A DNA stretch of 64,000 bases from Pseudomonadota bacterium (GCA_021324855.1 JAJPIG010000007.1:1-64000); one strand, 5' to 3'; shown: positions 26,013-35,524, counted from the first letter of the stretch. The notes: generated by a model from the letters alone, not told the origin. Made by a program: numbers and translations.

Positions 26013-27281
26013 GTGTCCGCCGCGCTTTACAGGCTCTACAACGCGCTCTGGTATCCGGCGCTCCCGTTTGCGTTGATCGCCGGCGGCGGCGATCGTCGCG
26101 AACGGCTGGGGCAGATCGATGCGCGCGCGGCGGAGCTCACCGGTACGCCGCGCCTGTGGTTTCATGCCGCTTCGGTCGGCGAGGTCGAGGCGCTCGCTCC
26201 GGTGGCGCGCGGCCTGATTGGCGAGCTGCCTGCCGCGGCGGCGGTCGTCACCACGATGACCGAGGCCGGGCGCGATGCGGCGCGCAGACGAATACCTGAG
26301 GCGGACGTTCATCGGCTGGCGCCGTTTGATCATCCCACGGCGGTCCGCAGCTTCATCGCGGCGACCCGTCCGGAGCTGGTGGCGATCGCGGAGACGGAGC
26401 TGTGGCCGGGTTATTTCGTCGAGGCGCGGCGGGCCAGCGCGCGGATCGCAATCGTTAATGGCCGGGTCTCCGAACGCGCCTTCGAGCGTTATCTGTGGCT
26501 GCGCCCGTTAATCGCCGAGGCGCTCGGCGAGACCGACCTCGTGCTCGCTCAGACGGCCGCGGATGCCCGGCGCTATCGCGCGCTCGGCGCGCCACGCAGG
26601 CGCGTGATCGTAACCGGCAACACCAAATTCGATCTCTCACGCCTCGCTCCACCGCCGCCGTTGCGGCACGAGCTCGCGCGTTTCGCGGACGCGGGCCGGA
26701 TGCTGGTCGCGGGCTCGACGGCGCCCGGTGAGGAAGCGATCGTGCTCGCCGCGTGGCAAAGGCTGGCGCCGCAATTTTCGGACCTGCGCCTCGCGCTCGC
26801 GCCGCGCCATCTGGATCGCGTCGCCGCGGTCGAGCAATTGATTCGCGATAAAGCCGGCGCCGCGTATCTGAAGGCAAGCACGATTACTGATTCGCCCAAC
26901 GACTCCGCGCGCATTATGCTCCTCGATACGATGGGCGAGTTGAGCGCTCTCTATCGCCGCGCGACGATCGCTTTCGTGGGCGGCAGCCTGGCGCCGGGGC
27001 GCGGCGGCCAGAGCCTGGCGGAACCCGCGGCAGCGGCGGTGCCCGTGCTTTTCGGTCCGTTCCATGAGAATCAACGCCAGATGGCCGAAGCATTGCTTCG
27101 CGGCGACGGCGGCCAAATCGTGAAAGATGATCGCGAGCTTTACGAAGCATGTGCCGCACTGCTGGAAGACGAAAGCCGGCGGAAAACGGCGGGCTTGGGG
27201 GCACGGCGCGCGCTCGAACTGATGGGCGGAGCCGTCGCCGCGACCATCCCGCTACTCAAGGCGCTACTCGCGAGCCGCTGA
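26013..27281 (+). CDS. waaA: 3-deoxy-D-manno-octulosonic acid transferase (KdtA/WaaA)
   Basis: The 422-residue protein has the GT30 N-terminal domain (WFHAASVGEVEALAPVARGL; AETELWPGYF; NGRVSERAFERYLW) and the GT-B C-terminal half (AGSTAPGEEAIVL; FVGGSLAPGRGGQSLAEPAA; FGPFHENQ). It transfers Kdo from CMP-Kdo to lipid IVA at the cytoplasmic face. The start is GTG 26013. The stop TGA overlaps the ATG of lpxK by one base. Whether it adds one, two or three Kdo residues cannot be told from sequence. Confidence 0.96.
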   Translation: MSAALYRLYNALWYPALPFALIAGGGDRRERLGQIDARAAELTGTPRLWFHAASVGEVEALAPVARGLIGELPAAAAVVTTMTEAGRDAARRRIPEADVHRLAPFDHPTAVRSFIAATRPELVAIAETELWPGYFVEARRASARIAIVNGRVSERAFERYLWLRPLIAEALGETDLVLAQTAADARRYRALGAPRRRVIVTGNTKFDLSRLAPPPPLRHELARFADAGRMLVAGSTAPGEEAIVLAAWQRLAPQFSDLRLALAPRHLDRVAAVEQLIRDKAGAAYLKASTITDSPNDSARIMLLDTMGELSALYRRATIAFVGGSLAPGRGGQSLAEPAAAAVPVLFGPFHENQRQMAEALLRGDGGQIVKDDRELYEACAALLEDESRRKTAGLGARRALELMGGAVAATIPLLKALLASR

Positions 27282-28381
27282 TGCGCGGTTCGTTCGCTGT
27301 TTTGATCGAAAGTCTCTGGGGCAAGCGCCTCGACTGGTATCAATGGCCGCTCTGGGCGCCGCTTGCCGCCGCCTCCGCAATCTACGGCGCGGCGATCCAA
27401 TGCCGCGCCGCCTGGTGGAGCATCGCAGCCCGCCACGCCAGTGTCCGGACCGTCGCAATCGGTAATCTCACCGTTGGCGGGAACGGCAAGACGCCGTTCA
27501 CGCTGTTTCTCGCTTCGCGGCTGGCCGATCGCGGCCTGCGCGTCGCGATCGTGAGCCGCGGTTACGGTGCGAAGCATCGCAAAGATGGCGCGCGGCTGGC
27601 CGCCGATGGCGGTGAGCTGATGCTCGGACCCGACGAGGCGGGCGACGAGCCGGCGATGATGGCGAAGTCGTTCAGGGGCCCGATCGCGATCGCGCGCCGG
27701 CGGATCGACGCGATCGAGATGCTCGCGAAGCGGGGGCCGCTCGACCTGGTCGTGCTCGACGACGCGTTTCAGCATCTGCGGCTTCGGCGCGACGTCGACC
27801 TGCTGTTGGTCAACGCCGAGCGCGGATTAGGCAATGGCTGGATGCTGCCGGCGGGTCCGATGCGCGAGCGAGTCGGCGCAGCGTCGCGCGCTGACGCCGT
27901 GCTCCTGATGATCACCGAGGACGGGCCGGCCGGTCCGGGCGTCGCTCAGATCGCCGAGCTCGGCCGCGAACATCTAATTCCCGCCATGCTCCGTCCGTCG
28001 GCGCTGGTAAAGCCTGACGCGGCAGGATGGCGGCACTCGGATCTCGCTCTCGCGGGTCGGCGCGTGATCGCGGTCGCCGGGCTTGCCAATCCGTGCTCGT
28101 TCTTTCGGATGCTGCGGCGGCTCGGCGCGGAGGTTGTGACCGAACTCGTCTATCGCGATCATCATCGATATACGGAGGCCGACGCGCACGCGATCGGCGA
28201 AACGGCCCGCGCCGCGTCCGCTTTAATCGTCACAACCGAGAAAGATCTCGTGAAGCTTGAACGATTTCCGTTCGCGCCGGATTCTCTGTACGCTCTGCGG
28301 CTGGAAGTCGTGATGGACGAGGCCGACGAGGCGCGGGTGCTCGCGATGGCGGCTGGCGCTGAGATGGCCATTCGCACGTAG
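27281..28381 (+). CDS. lpxK: Tetraacyldisaccharide 4'-kinase LpxK
   Basis: The 366-residue product (ATG 27281; the ORF-track start at 27149 is inside waaA) contains the N-terminal membrane-associated region SLWGKRLDWYQWPL, a P-loop VGGNGKTPFTLFLASRL, the SRGYG motif and LDDAFQHLRLRRDVDLL, all hallmarks of LpxK. It phosphorylates the 4' position of the lipid A disaccharide using ATP. The waaA-lpxK junction is TGATG, indicating coupling. Confidence 0.96.
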   Translation: MRGSFAVLIESLWGKRLDWYQWPLWAPLAAASAIYGAAIQCRAAWWSIAARHASVRTVAIGNLTVGGNGKTPFTLFLASRLADRGLRVAIVSRGYGAKHRKDGARLAADGGELMLGPDEAGDEPAMMAKSFRGPIAIARRRIDAIEMLAKRGPLDLVVLDDAFQHLRLRRDVDLLLVNAERGLGNGWMLPAGPMRERVGAASRADAVLLMITEDGPAGPGVAQIAELGREHLIPAMLRPSALVKPDAAGWRHSDLALAGRRVIAVAGLANPCSFFRMLRRLGAEVVTELVYRDHHRYTEADAHAIGETARAASALIVTTEKDLVKLERFPFAPDSLYALRLEVVMDEADEARVLAMAAGAEMAIRT

Positions 28382-28401
28382 CGAATCAGGAGGAATTGCC
28401 G

Positions 28402-28572
28402 ATGGCGGTGAGCCAGGAGCTGCTCGACATACTTGCCTGCCCCAAGTGCAAGGGCGAAGTGAAGCTCAACCCGAGCCAGGATGGCTTGGTGTGCGAAGCG
28501 TGCCGGCTGGTCTATCCAATTCGCGATGACATCCCGATTATGCTCATCGACCAGGCCCAGCCTCTCAAGTAA
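28402..28572 (+). CDS. Trm112/YcaR-like zinc-ribbon protein
   Basis: This 56-residue ORF is too short for the ORF track. ATG 28402 follows a very good AGGAGGAA ribosome site. The product reads LLDILACPKCKGEV then GLVCEACRLVYPIRDDIPIML, which is the Trm112/YcaR pattern (two C-x2-C pairs and the Y-P-I-x-D/E-x-I-P-x-x-L tail). Bacterial YcaR also lies next to lpxK in Escherichia coli, so the context is conserved. Its molecular role is not well defined; eukaryotic Trm112 activates methyltransferases. Confidence 0.93.
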   Translation: MAVSQELLDILACPKCKGEVKLNPSQDGLVCEACRLVYPIRDDIPIMLIDQAQPLK

Positions 28573-28588
28573 CTCCGCAACGAATCCG

Positions 28589-29341
28589 ATGCGGCATCCC
28601 GGGACAGCAGTACGGCGACGCGACGCGACGCCGGGTTTCGGCGCCATCGCTTTTGGCCGCACCGTGCTCAATCTGAAATACGAACTGATGGCGCAGGCGC
28701 CGGCGATCGCCAACCGACTGCTTGAATGGCGCGCGAGCGGTGCGGTTGGAGCGGGCAATCGCGGGAGCGGCTTTCGCATCGCGATTCCCGGACTGCCCGA
28801 ATTGTTTGTCCGCATCGCGCGGCGCGGCGGTTGGATGCGCTATTTTTCGCGCGAAACCTTTCTTGGTCTGCGGCCGCGGCCGCTGCATGAGCTCAGGGTC
28901 GCCGACGCCGCCTATCGGCGCGGCGTGCCGATCGCGGAGCCGATGGGTGCGATGGTCGAATGGATCGTGCCGGGTGTCTACCGCGGATTTTTCATCTCAC
29001 GTGCAATCGACGGGATGTCCCTGTGGGAATTCGTGCGTGTCGATGACGATCCGCTGGTGCGTCGGCATGTGCTGGAACGCACGCGCGCCGCGATTGAGAC
29101 GATGCATCAACTCGGCGTCGCGCATGCCGACCTCAACCTGCATAACCTGTTCGTGACCCACCACCGCGACGAGTTCGCAGTGCTGATTCTCGATCTGGAC
29201 AAGGCGCGATTGTTCGGCCGCTCGACGCCGGCGTCTATCCGCCGCGCAACTCACGCGCGGTTGCTCCGTTCGATCCGGAAGCTCGATCCCGACGGCCGAT
29301 GGTTCGATAGCGAAGCGCTGGAGCTTCTGCGCACGCCCTAG
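28589..29341 (+). CDS. LPS core (Kdo/heptose) kinase-like protein
   Basis: The 250-residue product (ATG 28589; the ORF-track start lies inside the Trm112 gene) has an eukaryotic-like kinase fold of the WaaP/KdkA type: catalytic loop VAHADLNLHNLF, then LILDLDKARL as the metal-binding Asp motif, and an N-terminal GFRIAIPGLPELFVRIARRGG strand region. Such enzymes phosphorylate Kdo or heptose of the LPS inner core. It ends the lipid A operon and is convergent with the gene at 29360. A second kinase-like gene lies at 35525; which sugar each modifies is not known. Confidence 0.82.
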   Translation: MRHPGTAVRRRDATPGFGAIAFGRTVLNLKYELMAQAPAIANRLLEWRASGAVGAGNRGSGFRIAIPGLPELFVRIARRGGWMRYFSRETFLGLRPRPLHELRVADAAYRRGVPIAEPMGAMVEWIVPGVYRGFFISRAIDGMSLWEFVRVDDDPLVRRHVLERTRAAIETMHQLGVAHADLNLHNLFVTHHRDEFAVLILDLDKARLFGRSTPASIRRATHARLLRSIRKLDPDGRWFDSEALELLRTP

Positions 29342-29359
29342 CGCCGCATCGCACGACAC

Positions 29360-29842
29360 TTAAGGATTTGGCGACAATTCGGCTTCAAGCCCGAGCGCAT
29401 CCTGCCTAACTTCGACTCGCTGGGCATCGGTTAGGTTCGACCTGTTGATCGCCCTATGCACCTTGAAACACGCAAGCGGGCTCCGGTCCCATTTGCATCC
29501 GGCAAGAGCGTATGCGAGCGCACGCATCGCGAAAAAATGCTTCGCTTTAGGATCACGCGCGGCATCCGCTTCGTCGGCCAGCCGCTTTGAGAGCTTCATC
29601 CACTCGGCGCCCTGCGAGCTTTGAACCGTCCTGTTGTCGGCGCCAGTGCTCCCGGAATCGAGCGGCCTAATGTAGAAGTTCAGCCCGGCTACAACCATGA
29701 CGACAACTACCAGCAGCGCGACATTCGAGAGCGTTTTCCAAGCAGCTTCGCTTCCATCATGGCCCTGCGCCAGATGCCAGAACCACAGACACACCAGCAG
29801 CGCGAGCAGCGCAGCCGGAATAGCTGCGAGTTCGCTCATCAC
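29360..29842 (-). CDS. Uncharacterised two-helix membrane protein
   Basis: The 160-residue product has two N-terminal membrane helices (AAIPAALLALLVCLWFWHLA and VALLVVVVMVVAGLNFYI), then a polar, charged C-terminal domain containing four to five helices and three cysteines (AGCKWDRSPLACFKVH). It is not recognised. It lies 8 bases downstream of spoT on the same strand and is probably co-transcribed with it. The C-terminal domain probably sits on one side of the membrane as a small soluble module. Confidence 0.7.
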   Translation of the reverse strand: MMSELAAIPAALLALLVCLWFWHLAQGHDGSEAAWKTLSNVALLVVVVMVVAGLNFYIRPLDSGSTGADNRTVQSSQGAEWMKLSKRLADEADAARDPKAKHFFAMRALAYALAGCKWDRSPLACFKVHRAINRSNLTDAQRVEVRQDALGLEAELSPNP

Positions 29843-29849
29843 GCGGACG

Positions 29850-32090
29850 TCACGAGCGATGTCCGTTAACGTGGCCGAGGCGCGACACGCGCATCACGCC
29901 ATCGATAGTGGCAAGTGAGTGCATCACGCCGCTGAGCTGGCTCGCATTCTTCACCGACAGCTCGAAGATTGACAGCGCGCGCCGATCGGCGCCGGTGGTC
30001 TTGACCTCGGCGGTCGAGATGTTCACGCCGGCCGACGCGATCGCCTTGGTCATCGCGGCCAGCAGTCCCGGCTGATCGACGCATAGCACCTCGAGCCGTA
30101 TCGGGCGCGGCGCTTCGTCGCCGTCCTTCCATACCACGGGCACGCGCCGCTGGGGATCGGCAATCAGCGCCTGCGGGCATCCGACCAGATGGACGGTGAC
30201 GCCGCGTCCGCGCGTGATGAAGCCGGTAATCGCCTCGCCAGGCAGCGGATTACAGCAGCGTGCGAACCGCACCATCACATCGCCCAAGCCCGAGACCACG
30301 ACCGCGTTTTCAGCCGCGCGGCGCGCTTCACGCGCTGAACGTTCCTTGCTGGCCTGGCTCGGCGACGCGACGGGAGGCTGTTTAGCGGCGCGGTAGAGTT
30401 TGAGTTCCTCGGCGTTGAGCAGCTTCGCGAGCACCTGGGCCGGCGTGGTGAGACCGTAGCCGACTGCGGCGAGCAGCCCGTCGACATCGCGATGCGAGAA
30501 ATCCTTCAAAATGGCGTCGAAACGATGCTGCGTGCGCATCTCGGCGACGCTCAGCCCGAGCGGCTCGAGTTCGTTGTTGAGCAGCGAAATTCCGAGTTCG
30601 CGCGAGCGCTCCGCCTGCTGCGATCTCAGCCATTGGCGGATACGGCTTTTGGCGCGCGCCGTTGCGACGTGATTCAGCCAATCCTTACCCGGCGTCTGGC
30701 GCTCGGAGGTGATGACCTCGACCGTGTCGCCCGAGGTCAGGCGATAACGCAGCGGCACCATCCGGCCGTTCACGCGCGCGCCGACCAGGTGATGACCAAC
30801 CTGCGAGTGAATCCGGTAGGCGAAGTCGATCACCGTCGAACCTTCGGGGAAATCGAGCACGTCGCCCTTCGGCGTAAAGACGAAAACCTCTTCAGGGAAG
30901 AGGTCGGCCTTGACGGTGGAGAGGAATTCCTGGGGATCCTTAAGATTCTGCTGCCATTCGATCAGCCGCCGGAGCCAGGCGAAGCGCTCTGTTTCTCCCT
31001 CGTGATGATCGTCGGCGCCTTCCTTGTAGGTCCAATGCGCCGCGATGCCTTCTTCCGCCACGCGATGCATCTCGCGCGTGCGAATCTGCACCTCCATCCG
31101 CTGCCCGCGCGGCCCGATGACCGTGGTGTGCAGCGACTGGTACATGTTGATCTTCGGCAGCGCGATGTAATCCTTGAAGCGGCCCGGCACCGGTTTCCAA
31201 TTGGCGTGCACGACGCCCAACGCCTCATAACATTCACGCACGGTCGCCACGATGATACGGAAGGCGATCAGGTCGTAGATCTGATCGAAGCCGATCTCCT
31301 CCTCCTCCATCTTGCGATTGATGGAGTAGAAATGCTTCGGGCGTCCGGTCACTTCGGCCTTGACGCCGGCCTCGGCGAGACGCCGGGCCAGGATCTCGAT
31401 TACCGCCTTGATGTACTGTTCGCGCTCGTTGCGGGTCTTCGCGACATAGCTCTTGAGCGTCGAATAAGCGACCGGATTGACGTAGCGGAACGCGTTGTCC
31501 TCGAGTTCGGATTTGAGCCAGTAGATGCCGAGCCGGTGCGCGATCGGCGCGTAGATTTCGAGCGTCTCGCGCGAGATCTCCTCCTGCCGATCCGGCGGCA
31601 TCGAGTCGAGCGTCCGCATGTTGTGCAGCCGGTCGGCAAGCTTGATAAGCACCACGCGAATATCGCGGCCCATCGCGATGATCATCTTGCGGAAGTTTTC
31701 GGCCTGCTTCTCCTCGCGGCTTGAAAAACTGATCTTTGAAACTTTGGTGACGCCGTCGACCAGGTGGGCGATTTCGGGACCGAACAGCTGCTCGATTTCG
31801 ACCAGCGACGCCTCGGTGTCTTCCACCACGTCGTGCAGCAGGCTGGTGACGATTGATGGAACGTCGAGCTTGAGCTGGGCGGCAATCAGCGCGACGTTCA
31901 ACGGATGGGTCACGTAGGGCTCGCCCGACTTGCGCTTCTGCTGGGCGTGCATCCGGGCTGAGTACTCATAGGCGCGCCGGATAAGCGCTTCGTCGACCTG
32001 CGGATTATACTCCCGCACGCGCGTGATCAGTTCGTTCAACTGATCGATGTCGCTCGGCGCGACGGCCGTGTCGGAGACTAGCTCTTCCAC
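29850..32090 (-). CDS. spoT: Bifunctional (p)ppGpp synthetase/hydrolase, RelA/SpoT family
   Basis: The 746-residue Rsh protein has an HD hydrolase domain (GEPYVTHPLNVALIA; LLHDVVEDTEAS with the HD pair intact), the synthetase domain (DLIAFRIIV; INMYQSLHTTVIGP), a TGS domain (VFTPKGDVLDFPEGSTVIDFAYRIH), a helical/zinc-finger-like region and a C-terminal ACT domain. It makes and degrades the stringent-response alarmone. The start overlaps the end of gmk by 13 bases. In many bacteria rpoZ lies between gmk and spoT; it is absent here. Confidence 0.96.
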   Translation of the reverse strand: MEELVSDTAVAPSDIDQLNELITRVREYNPQVDEALIRRAYEYSARMHAQQKRKSGEPYVTHPLNVALIAAQLKLDVPSIVTSLLHDVVEDTEASLVEIEQLFGPEIAHLVDGVTKVSKISFSSREEKQAENFRKMIIAMGRDIRVVLIKLADRLHNMRTLDSMPPDRQEEISRETLEIYAPIAHRLGIYWLKSELEDNAFRYVNPVAYSTLKSYVAKTRNEREQYIKAVIEILARRLAEAGVKAEVTGRPKHFYSINRKMEEEEIGFDQIYDLIAFRIIVATVRECYEALGVVHANWKPVPGRFKDYIALPKINMYQSLHTTVIGPRGQRMEVQIRTREMHRVAEEGIAAHWTYKEGADDHHEGETERFAWLRRLIEWQQNLKDPQEFLSTVKADLFPEEVFVFTPKGDVLDFPEGSTVIDFAYRIHSQVGHHLVGARVNGRMVPLRYRLTSGDTVEVITSERQTPGKDWLNHVATARAKSRIRQWLRSQQAERSRELGISLLNNELEPLGLSVAEMRTQHRFDAILKDFSHRDVDGLLAAVGYGLTTPAQVLAKLLNAEELKLYRAAKQPPVASPSQASKERSAREARRAAENAVVVSGLGDVMVRFARCCNPLPGEAITGFITRGRGVTVHLVGCPQALIADPQRRVPVVWKDGDEAPRPIRLEVLCVDQPGLLAAMTKAIASAGVNISTAEVKTTGADRRALSIFELSVKNASQLSGVMHSLATIDGVMRVSRLGHVNGHRS

Positions 32091-32698
32091 GGCACAAATC
32101 CTTCGCGCATCCGCGCTACGCGCAGCCGTTCGCCCTCCACGATTGCAGCGAGGCCACGGATCGATTCGTCGCGATCATCGTTGATGATCAGGTAATCATA
32201 CTCGGGGAAGGCGCGCGCCTCTTCACGGGCGCGCTTGAGCCGGCGTTCGATTGCGGCTTCGCTTTCAGTGCCGCGCCGCCGCAAACGATCTTCGAGCTCG
32301 GCGAAGCTGGGCGGCAAGACGAAAATCGTCGCGGTGTCGGACGGGTAGCAGGCGCGGAGTTGGCGCGCGCCCTGGATGTCGATGTCGAGCAGCATATCGC
32401 GGCCATCGGCAATCGCCCGATCGAGCGGTGCGCGCGGCGTGCCGTAGCTGGAATCGAACACGCGGGCCCATTCGGCCAGCTCCCCAGCCTGTTGCCTGCG
32501 TCTGAATTCCTCGTCGCTCACGAAATGGTAATCGAGGCCGTCGACCTCGCCCTCCCGCGGCGCGCGGGTGGTCAGCGAAACCGAAGCCTCCAACCCCGCG
32601 ATCGACTTGAGCGCCGCGCGTGAGATGGTCGTTTTGCCCGCCCCCGATGGCGCGGAGACGATAAAGATTATACCCCGCCGGCTTCGTCTCGCCGCCAT
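32078..32698 (-). CDS. gmk: Guanylate kinase
   Basis: The 206-residue product has the P-loop IVSAPSGAGKTTISRA, SLTTRAPREGEVDGLDYHFVS (GMP-binding), the AEWARVFDSSYGTPR segment and the LLDIDIQGARQL motif. It phosphorylates GMP to GDP and so feeds GTP and (p)ppGpp synthesis. ATG 32698 starts at MAARRSRRG; the ORF-track GTG at 32722 is less likely. It lies between yicC and spoT, a widely conserved order. Confidence 0.95.
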   Translation of the reverse strand: MAARRSRRGIIFIVSAPSGAGKTTISRAALKSIAGLEASVSLTTRAPREGEVDGLDYHFVSDEEFRRRQQAGELAEWARVFDSSYGTPRAPLDRAIADGRDMLLDIDIQGARQLRACYPSDTATIFVLPPSFAELEDRLRRRGTESEAAIERRLKRAREEARAFPEYDYLIINDDRDESIRGLAAIVEGERLRVARMREGFVPWKS

Positions 32699-32750
32699 AC
32701 TAGAAGGTATCCGACCCGGCACCGGCTTGCAAATTGCGTTTTAGCCGCAC

Positions 32751-33626
32751 TTATTCGATATTCTGCACCTGCTCGCGCATCTTTTCGATCTCTCCCTTCA
32801 GATCGACCGTCAGCCGCGAGAGCGCCGCGCTCTGTGATTTCGCGCCAATCGTGTTGACTTCCCGATTCAACTCTTGGAGCAGGAACTCGATCGGTTTGCC
32901 GACCGGCCCCTTGCGAACGAGCAACCCGCGGAGCCCCTGTAGATGGGCACGGAGCCGCGTCAGTTCCTCTGTGATGTCACAATGCTGCGCCGCGCCCGCG
33001 GCTTCATCGTAGATACGGCGCTCGTTGTGCGGCAGTCCTTCGAGTAGTTCGCCCAATCGCTTCTGAAAATTTTCCAGGATCGATTTGCGCGAATGCTCGG
33101 CGAGCCGCTGTAACTCGGGAATCGCCGCCTCGATACGCGAGGCGCGAGCCGCGAAATCGCGGCTGAGCGCCCGTCCCTCACGACTACGCTCGCGCTCGAG
33201 CGCTCGCAAAGCCTTGCTCAAGGCCGTCATCGCCGGGTTCACTGCCTTTCGCGAATCGGTCTCGGCCTCGCTCACCTGGAAAATCTCCGGGCGCTGCAGC
33301 AAGACGTCGATCTCCGGATGGCCCTCGAGCCGAAGTTTGCGACCGAGCCGGCGCAGCTCGGCGACATACCGCGCCGCGAGTTGATCGTTGACCTGGAGCC
33401 GCGCCGGTGGCGGTCCGAGGCTGACATAGCGGATGTAGACCTCGACGCGTCCGCGCGCGACGACGCTCTGCACCAGGCGGCGAACCTCGGCCTCCTGCTC
33501 GCCCCATCCGCGCGGAATGTTGAGCTTGAGTTCGAAAAACCGCTGATTCACCGCCCGCACTTCAGCGGTCGCGTGAATTCCGCTCCGTTCGACCTCGGCG
33601 CGGCCGAAGCCGGTCATGCTGCGCAT
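32751..33626 (-). CDS. yicC: YicC-family endoribonuclease
   Basis: The 291-residue product begins MRSMTGFGRAE and ends with the DUF1732 region (CDITEELTRLRAHL; GKPIEFLLQELNREVNTIGAKS), both diagnostic of YicC proteins, which in E. coli are stress-linked endoribonucleases. Length matches the family. It lies 52 bases upstream of gmk on the same strand, a standard neighbourhood, and 1 base downstream of a GT4 gene, so envelope and housekeeping genes share one transcript. Confidence 0.94.
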   Translation of the reverse strand: MRSMTGFGRAEVERSGIHATAEVRAVNQRFFELKLNIPRGWGEQEAEVRRLVQSVVARGRVEVYIRYVSLGPPPARLQVNDQLAARYVAELRRLGRKLRLEGHPEIDVLLQRPEIFQVSEAETDSRKAVNPAMTALSKALRALERERSREGRALSRDFAARASRIEAAIPELQRLAEHSRKSILENFQKRLGELLEGLPHNERRIYDEAAGAAQHCDITEELTRLRAHLQGLRGLLVRKGPVGKPIEFLLQELNREVNTIGAKSQSAALSRLTVDLKGEIEKMREQVQNIE

Positions 33627-33627
33627 T

Positions 33628-34803
33628 TCATATCCCCCACCCCGCGTTCTGAAGAGACTTGAAGTAGAACTTTAAGGTGGCTTCGGCGCTCGCTCCAAGC
33701 GTGTATCGCTCAATCACTCGCGCCCGCGCCGCCGTCCCCAGTTCGCGGCGCGCGTCGTCCGATGCAATCATCCGCGCGATGGCGTCCGCCAGCGCGCCTG
33801 TATCACCCGGCCGGACCGCGATGCCGCAGCCATCGGCCACTGCCGCGCCCGCGCCGCCGACATTGCTCGCAATGCATGCAAGCCCGCAGCCCATCGCTTC
33901 GAGCAGCGCCACTCCGAGTCCCTCCTTCAGCGAGGGCATCACAAACAGATCGAGCGCCCAGAGAAGTTCGCGCGTATCCTCGACCCGCCCGATGAAACGA
34001 ACCCGCCCTTCGACGCCGAGGCCGCGCGTTTCATTAATGAGCATCTCGCGGATCGACCCGTCACCGGCCACGAGGCAACGGAACGGCCGTTCAGATGCAC
34101 GATTTTCAGCGCCGCCCGATAACTTCGCGAGCGCCGCAAGCATCACGCGATGACCTTTTCGTGGTTCGAGCGCGCCGACCGCGCCGATTGCGAAATCGCC
34201 GGTGGCGAGGGCCCATCGCGCTCGCGCCGCATCGCGTTCGGCCGGCGACGGAGGCCGAAACCGGGTCTCATCGATGCCGCTCGGAATGATCGCGATTCGC
34301 GAGCGGTCCACCCCCGCTTCAGTCAGCGCGGCAGTAACCCCCTCGGAAATCGCGGCAACGCCTTCCACCGAATGATTATAGAGCCATGGCGCGAACAGGC
34401 GATTTGGCCGGTAATCCATTCGGCGCGTCACAACGCGCGCACCAACGAGACCTCGCGCGTACGGCGCCAGTGCATGGGCGCGCGCGGTATGGAAGTGGAC
34501 TATGTCGTAGTCGTCCGCAGCGAGCATCCCACGCAGACGGAGACCAGCGCGGATGTCGATCGAGTTACGGATCGACAACGGATAGCAATTCACGCCGACT
34601 CCGCGCGCCCGCTCCATGAGCTGTCCGCGCGGATCGCAGAAGATCTCGGCGCGATGCCCGCGGCGGAGCAGTTCAAGCGTAAGGCCGAGCACCTGGACCT
34701 CCCCGCCGCCAAAGCCAAGCTCAGGATCGATTCCTGCAACGCGTAGCGGCCGCCGGGCGGGCGCCGCGGCATCGGGATCTTCATGCGCCTGCGCCGCCAG
34801 CAT
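33628..34803 (-). CDS. GT4-family glycosyltransferase
   Basis: The 391-residue GT-B protein has an N-terminal acceptor domain (GFGGGEVQVLGLTLELLRRGH; HFHTARAHALAPYARG) and a C-terminal nucleotide-sugar domain with GALEPRKGHRVMLAAL and the E-x7-E motif EGLGVALLEAMGCG. It transfers a sugar from a nucleotide donor at the cytoplasmic face. It lies in the waaF-kinase-GT2-GT4 run and so probably builds the LPS core or a glycolipid. Donor and acceptor are unknown. Confidence 0.88.
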   Translation of the reverse strand: MLAAQAHEDPDAAAPARRPLRVAGIDPELGFGGGEVQVLGLTLELLRRGHRAEIFCDPRGQLMERARGVGVNCYPLSIRNSIDIRAGLRLRGMLAADDYDIVHFHTARAHALAPYARGLVGARVVTRRMDYRPNRLFAPWLYNHSVEGVAAISEGVTAALTEAGVDRSRIAIIPSGIDETRFRPPSPAERDAARARWALATGDFAIGAVGALEPRKGHRVMLAALAKLSGGAENRASERPFRCLVAGDGSIREMLINETRGLGVEGRVRFIGRVEDTRELLWALDLFVMPSLKEGLGVALLEAMGCGLACIASNVGGAGAAVADGCGIAVRPGDTGALADAIARMIASDDARRELGTAARARVIERYTLGASAEATLKFYFKSLQNAGWGI

Positions 34804-34806
34804 CGT

Positions 34807-35502
34807 TCAATCAGCGAACCGGTAGTAGACAATCGCAGCGAAGGCGGCTAACGCATCGCGCCATCCGATCTTTTTGCCTTCCTCGTAGGTGCGGCCGGAG
34901 TAGGAAATCGGGACCTCGTAGATTCGCCATCGCGCGCGGGCCGCCTTCGCAGTGATTTCAGGCTCGAAGGTGAAGCGATTCGCCGAAAGCTTTAATGCGG
35001 TCAACTTGTCGCGCCGGAACGCCTTCATTCCGGTTTCCATGTCGGTCAGGTTGAGATCGGTCACCATGTTCGAAAGCAGCGTGACCAGCCGATTCGCGAG
35101 GTAATGCCAGAAGAACAGTACGCGATGCGGCCCGGCGAGGAAGCGCGAGCCGTAGACCATGTCAGCGCGCCCGTCGATGAGGGGCGCGAGTACGACGCCG
35201 TAATCGCGCGGATCGTATTCGAGGTCGGCGTCCTGCACGATCACGAACGGATTGCGCACGGCGGCGAAGCCCAGCCTGAGCGCCGAGCCTTTGCCGCGAT
35301 TCACCGCATGATAGAAGCGCTGCACGCGGGGCTCCTCGAGCTTCTGTAAGAACTCGCGCGTGCCGTCCGTGGACGCGTCATCGACGACAATCACCTCGCA
35401 TTCGTATCCGCAATTGAGCACGCGACGGATGACTTCGCCGATGGTCGCAACTTCGTTGTAGACGGGAATCACGACTGAGATACTGACCTCTGCGTTGGCC
35501 AT
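34807..35502 (-). CDS. GT2-family glycosyltransferase, dolichyl-phosphate-mannose-synthase-like
   Basis: The 231-residue product starts at ATG 35502 (MANAEVSISVVIPVYNE), with a GAAAGAGGGCGG ribosome site; the longer ORF-track start is inside the kinase gene. It has the GT-A signatures DDASTDGTREFLQ, QDADLEYDPRDYG (DxD) and GMKAFRRD. This subgroup transfers a sugar to polyprenyl phosphate or a lipid-linked acceptor. Because a GT39 gene (11573) needs a polyprenyl-phosphate-sugar donor, this could be its supplier, though the two are 21 kb apart. Confidence 0.88.
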   Translation of the reverse strand: MANAEVSISVVIPVYNEVATIGEVIRRVLNCGYECEVIVVDDASTDGTREFLQKLEEPRVQRFYHAVNRGKGSALRLGFAAVRNPFVIVQDADLEYDPRDYGVVLAPLIDGRADMVYGSRFLAGPHRVLFFWHYLANRLVTLLSNMVTDLNLTDMETGMKAFRRDKLTALKLSANRFTFEPEITAKAARARWRIYEVPISYSGRTYEEGKKIGWRDALAAFAAIVYYRFAD

Positions 35503-35524
35503 CCGCCCTCTTTCCCCGCCATCT

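Noticed and set aside
30492-31724. Plus-strand ORF of 410 residues
   Set aside because: Antisense to spoT, which has all domains intact.
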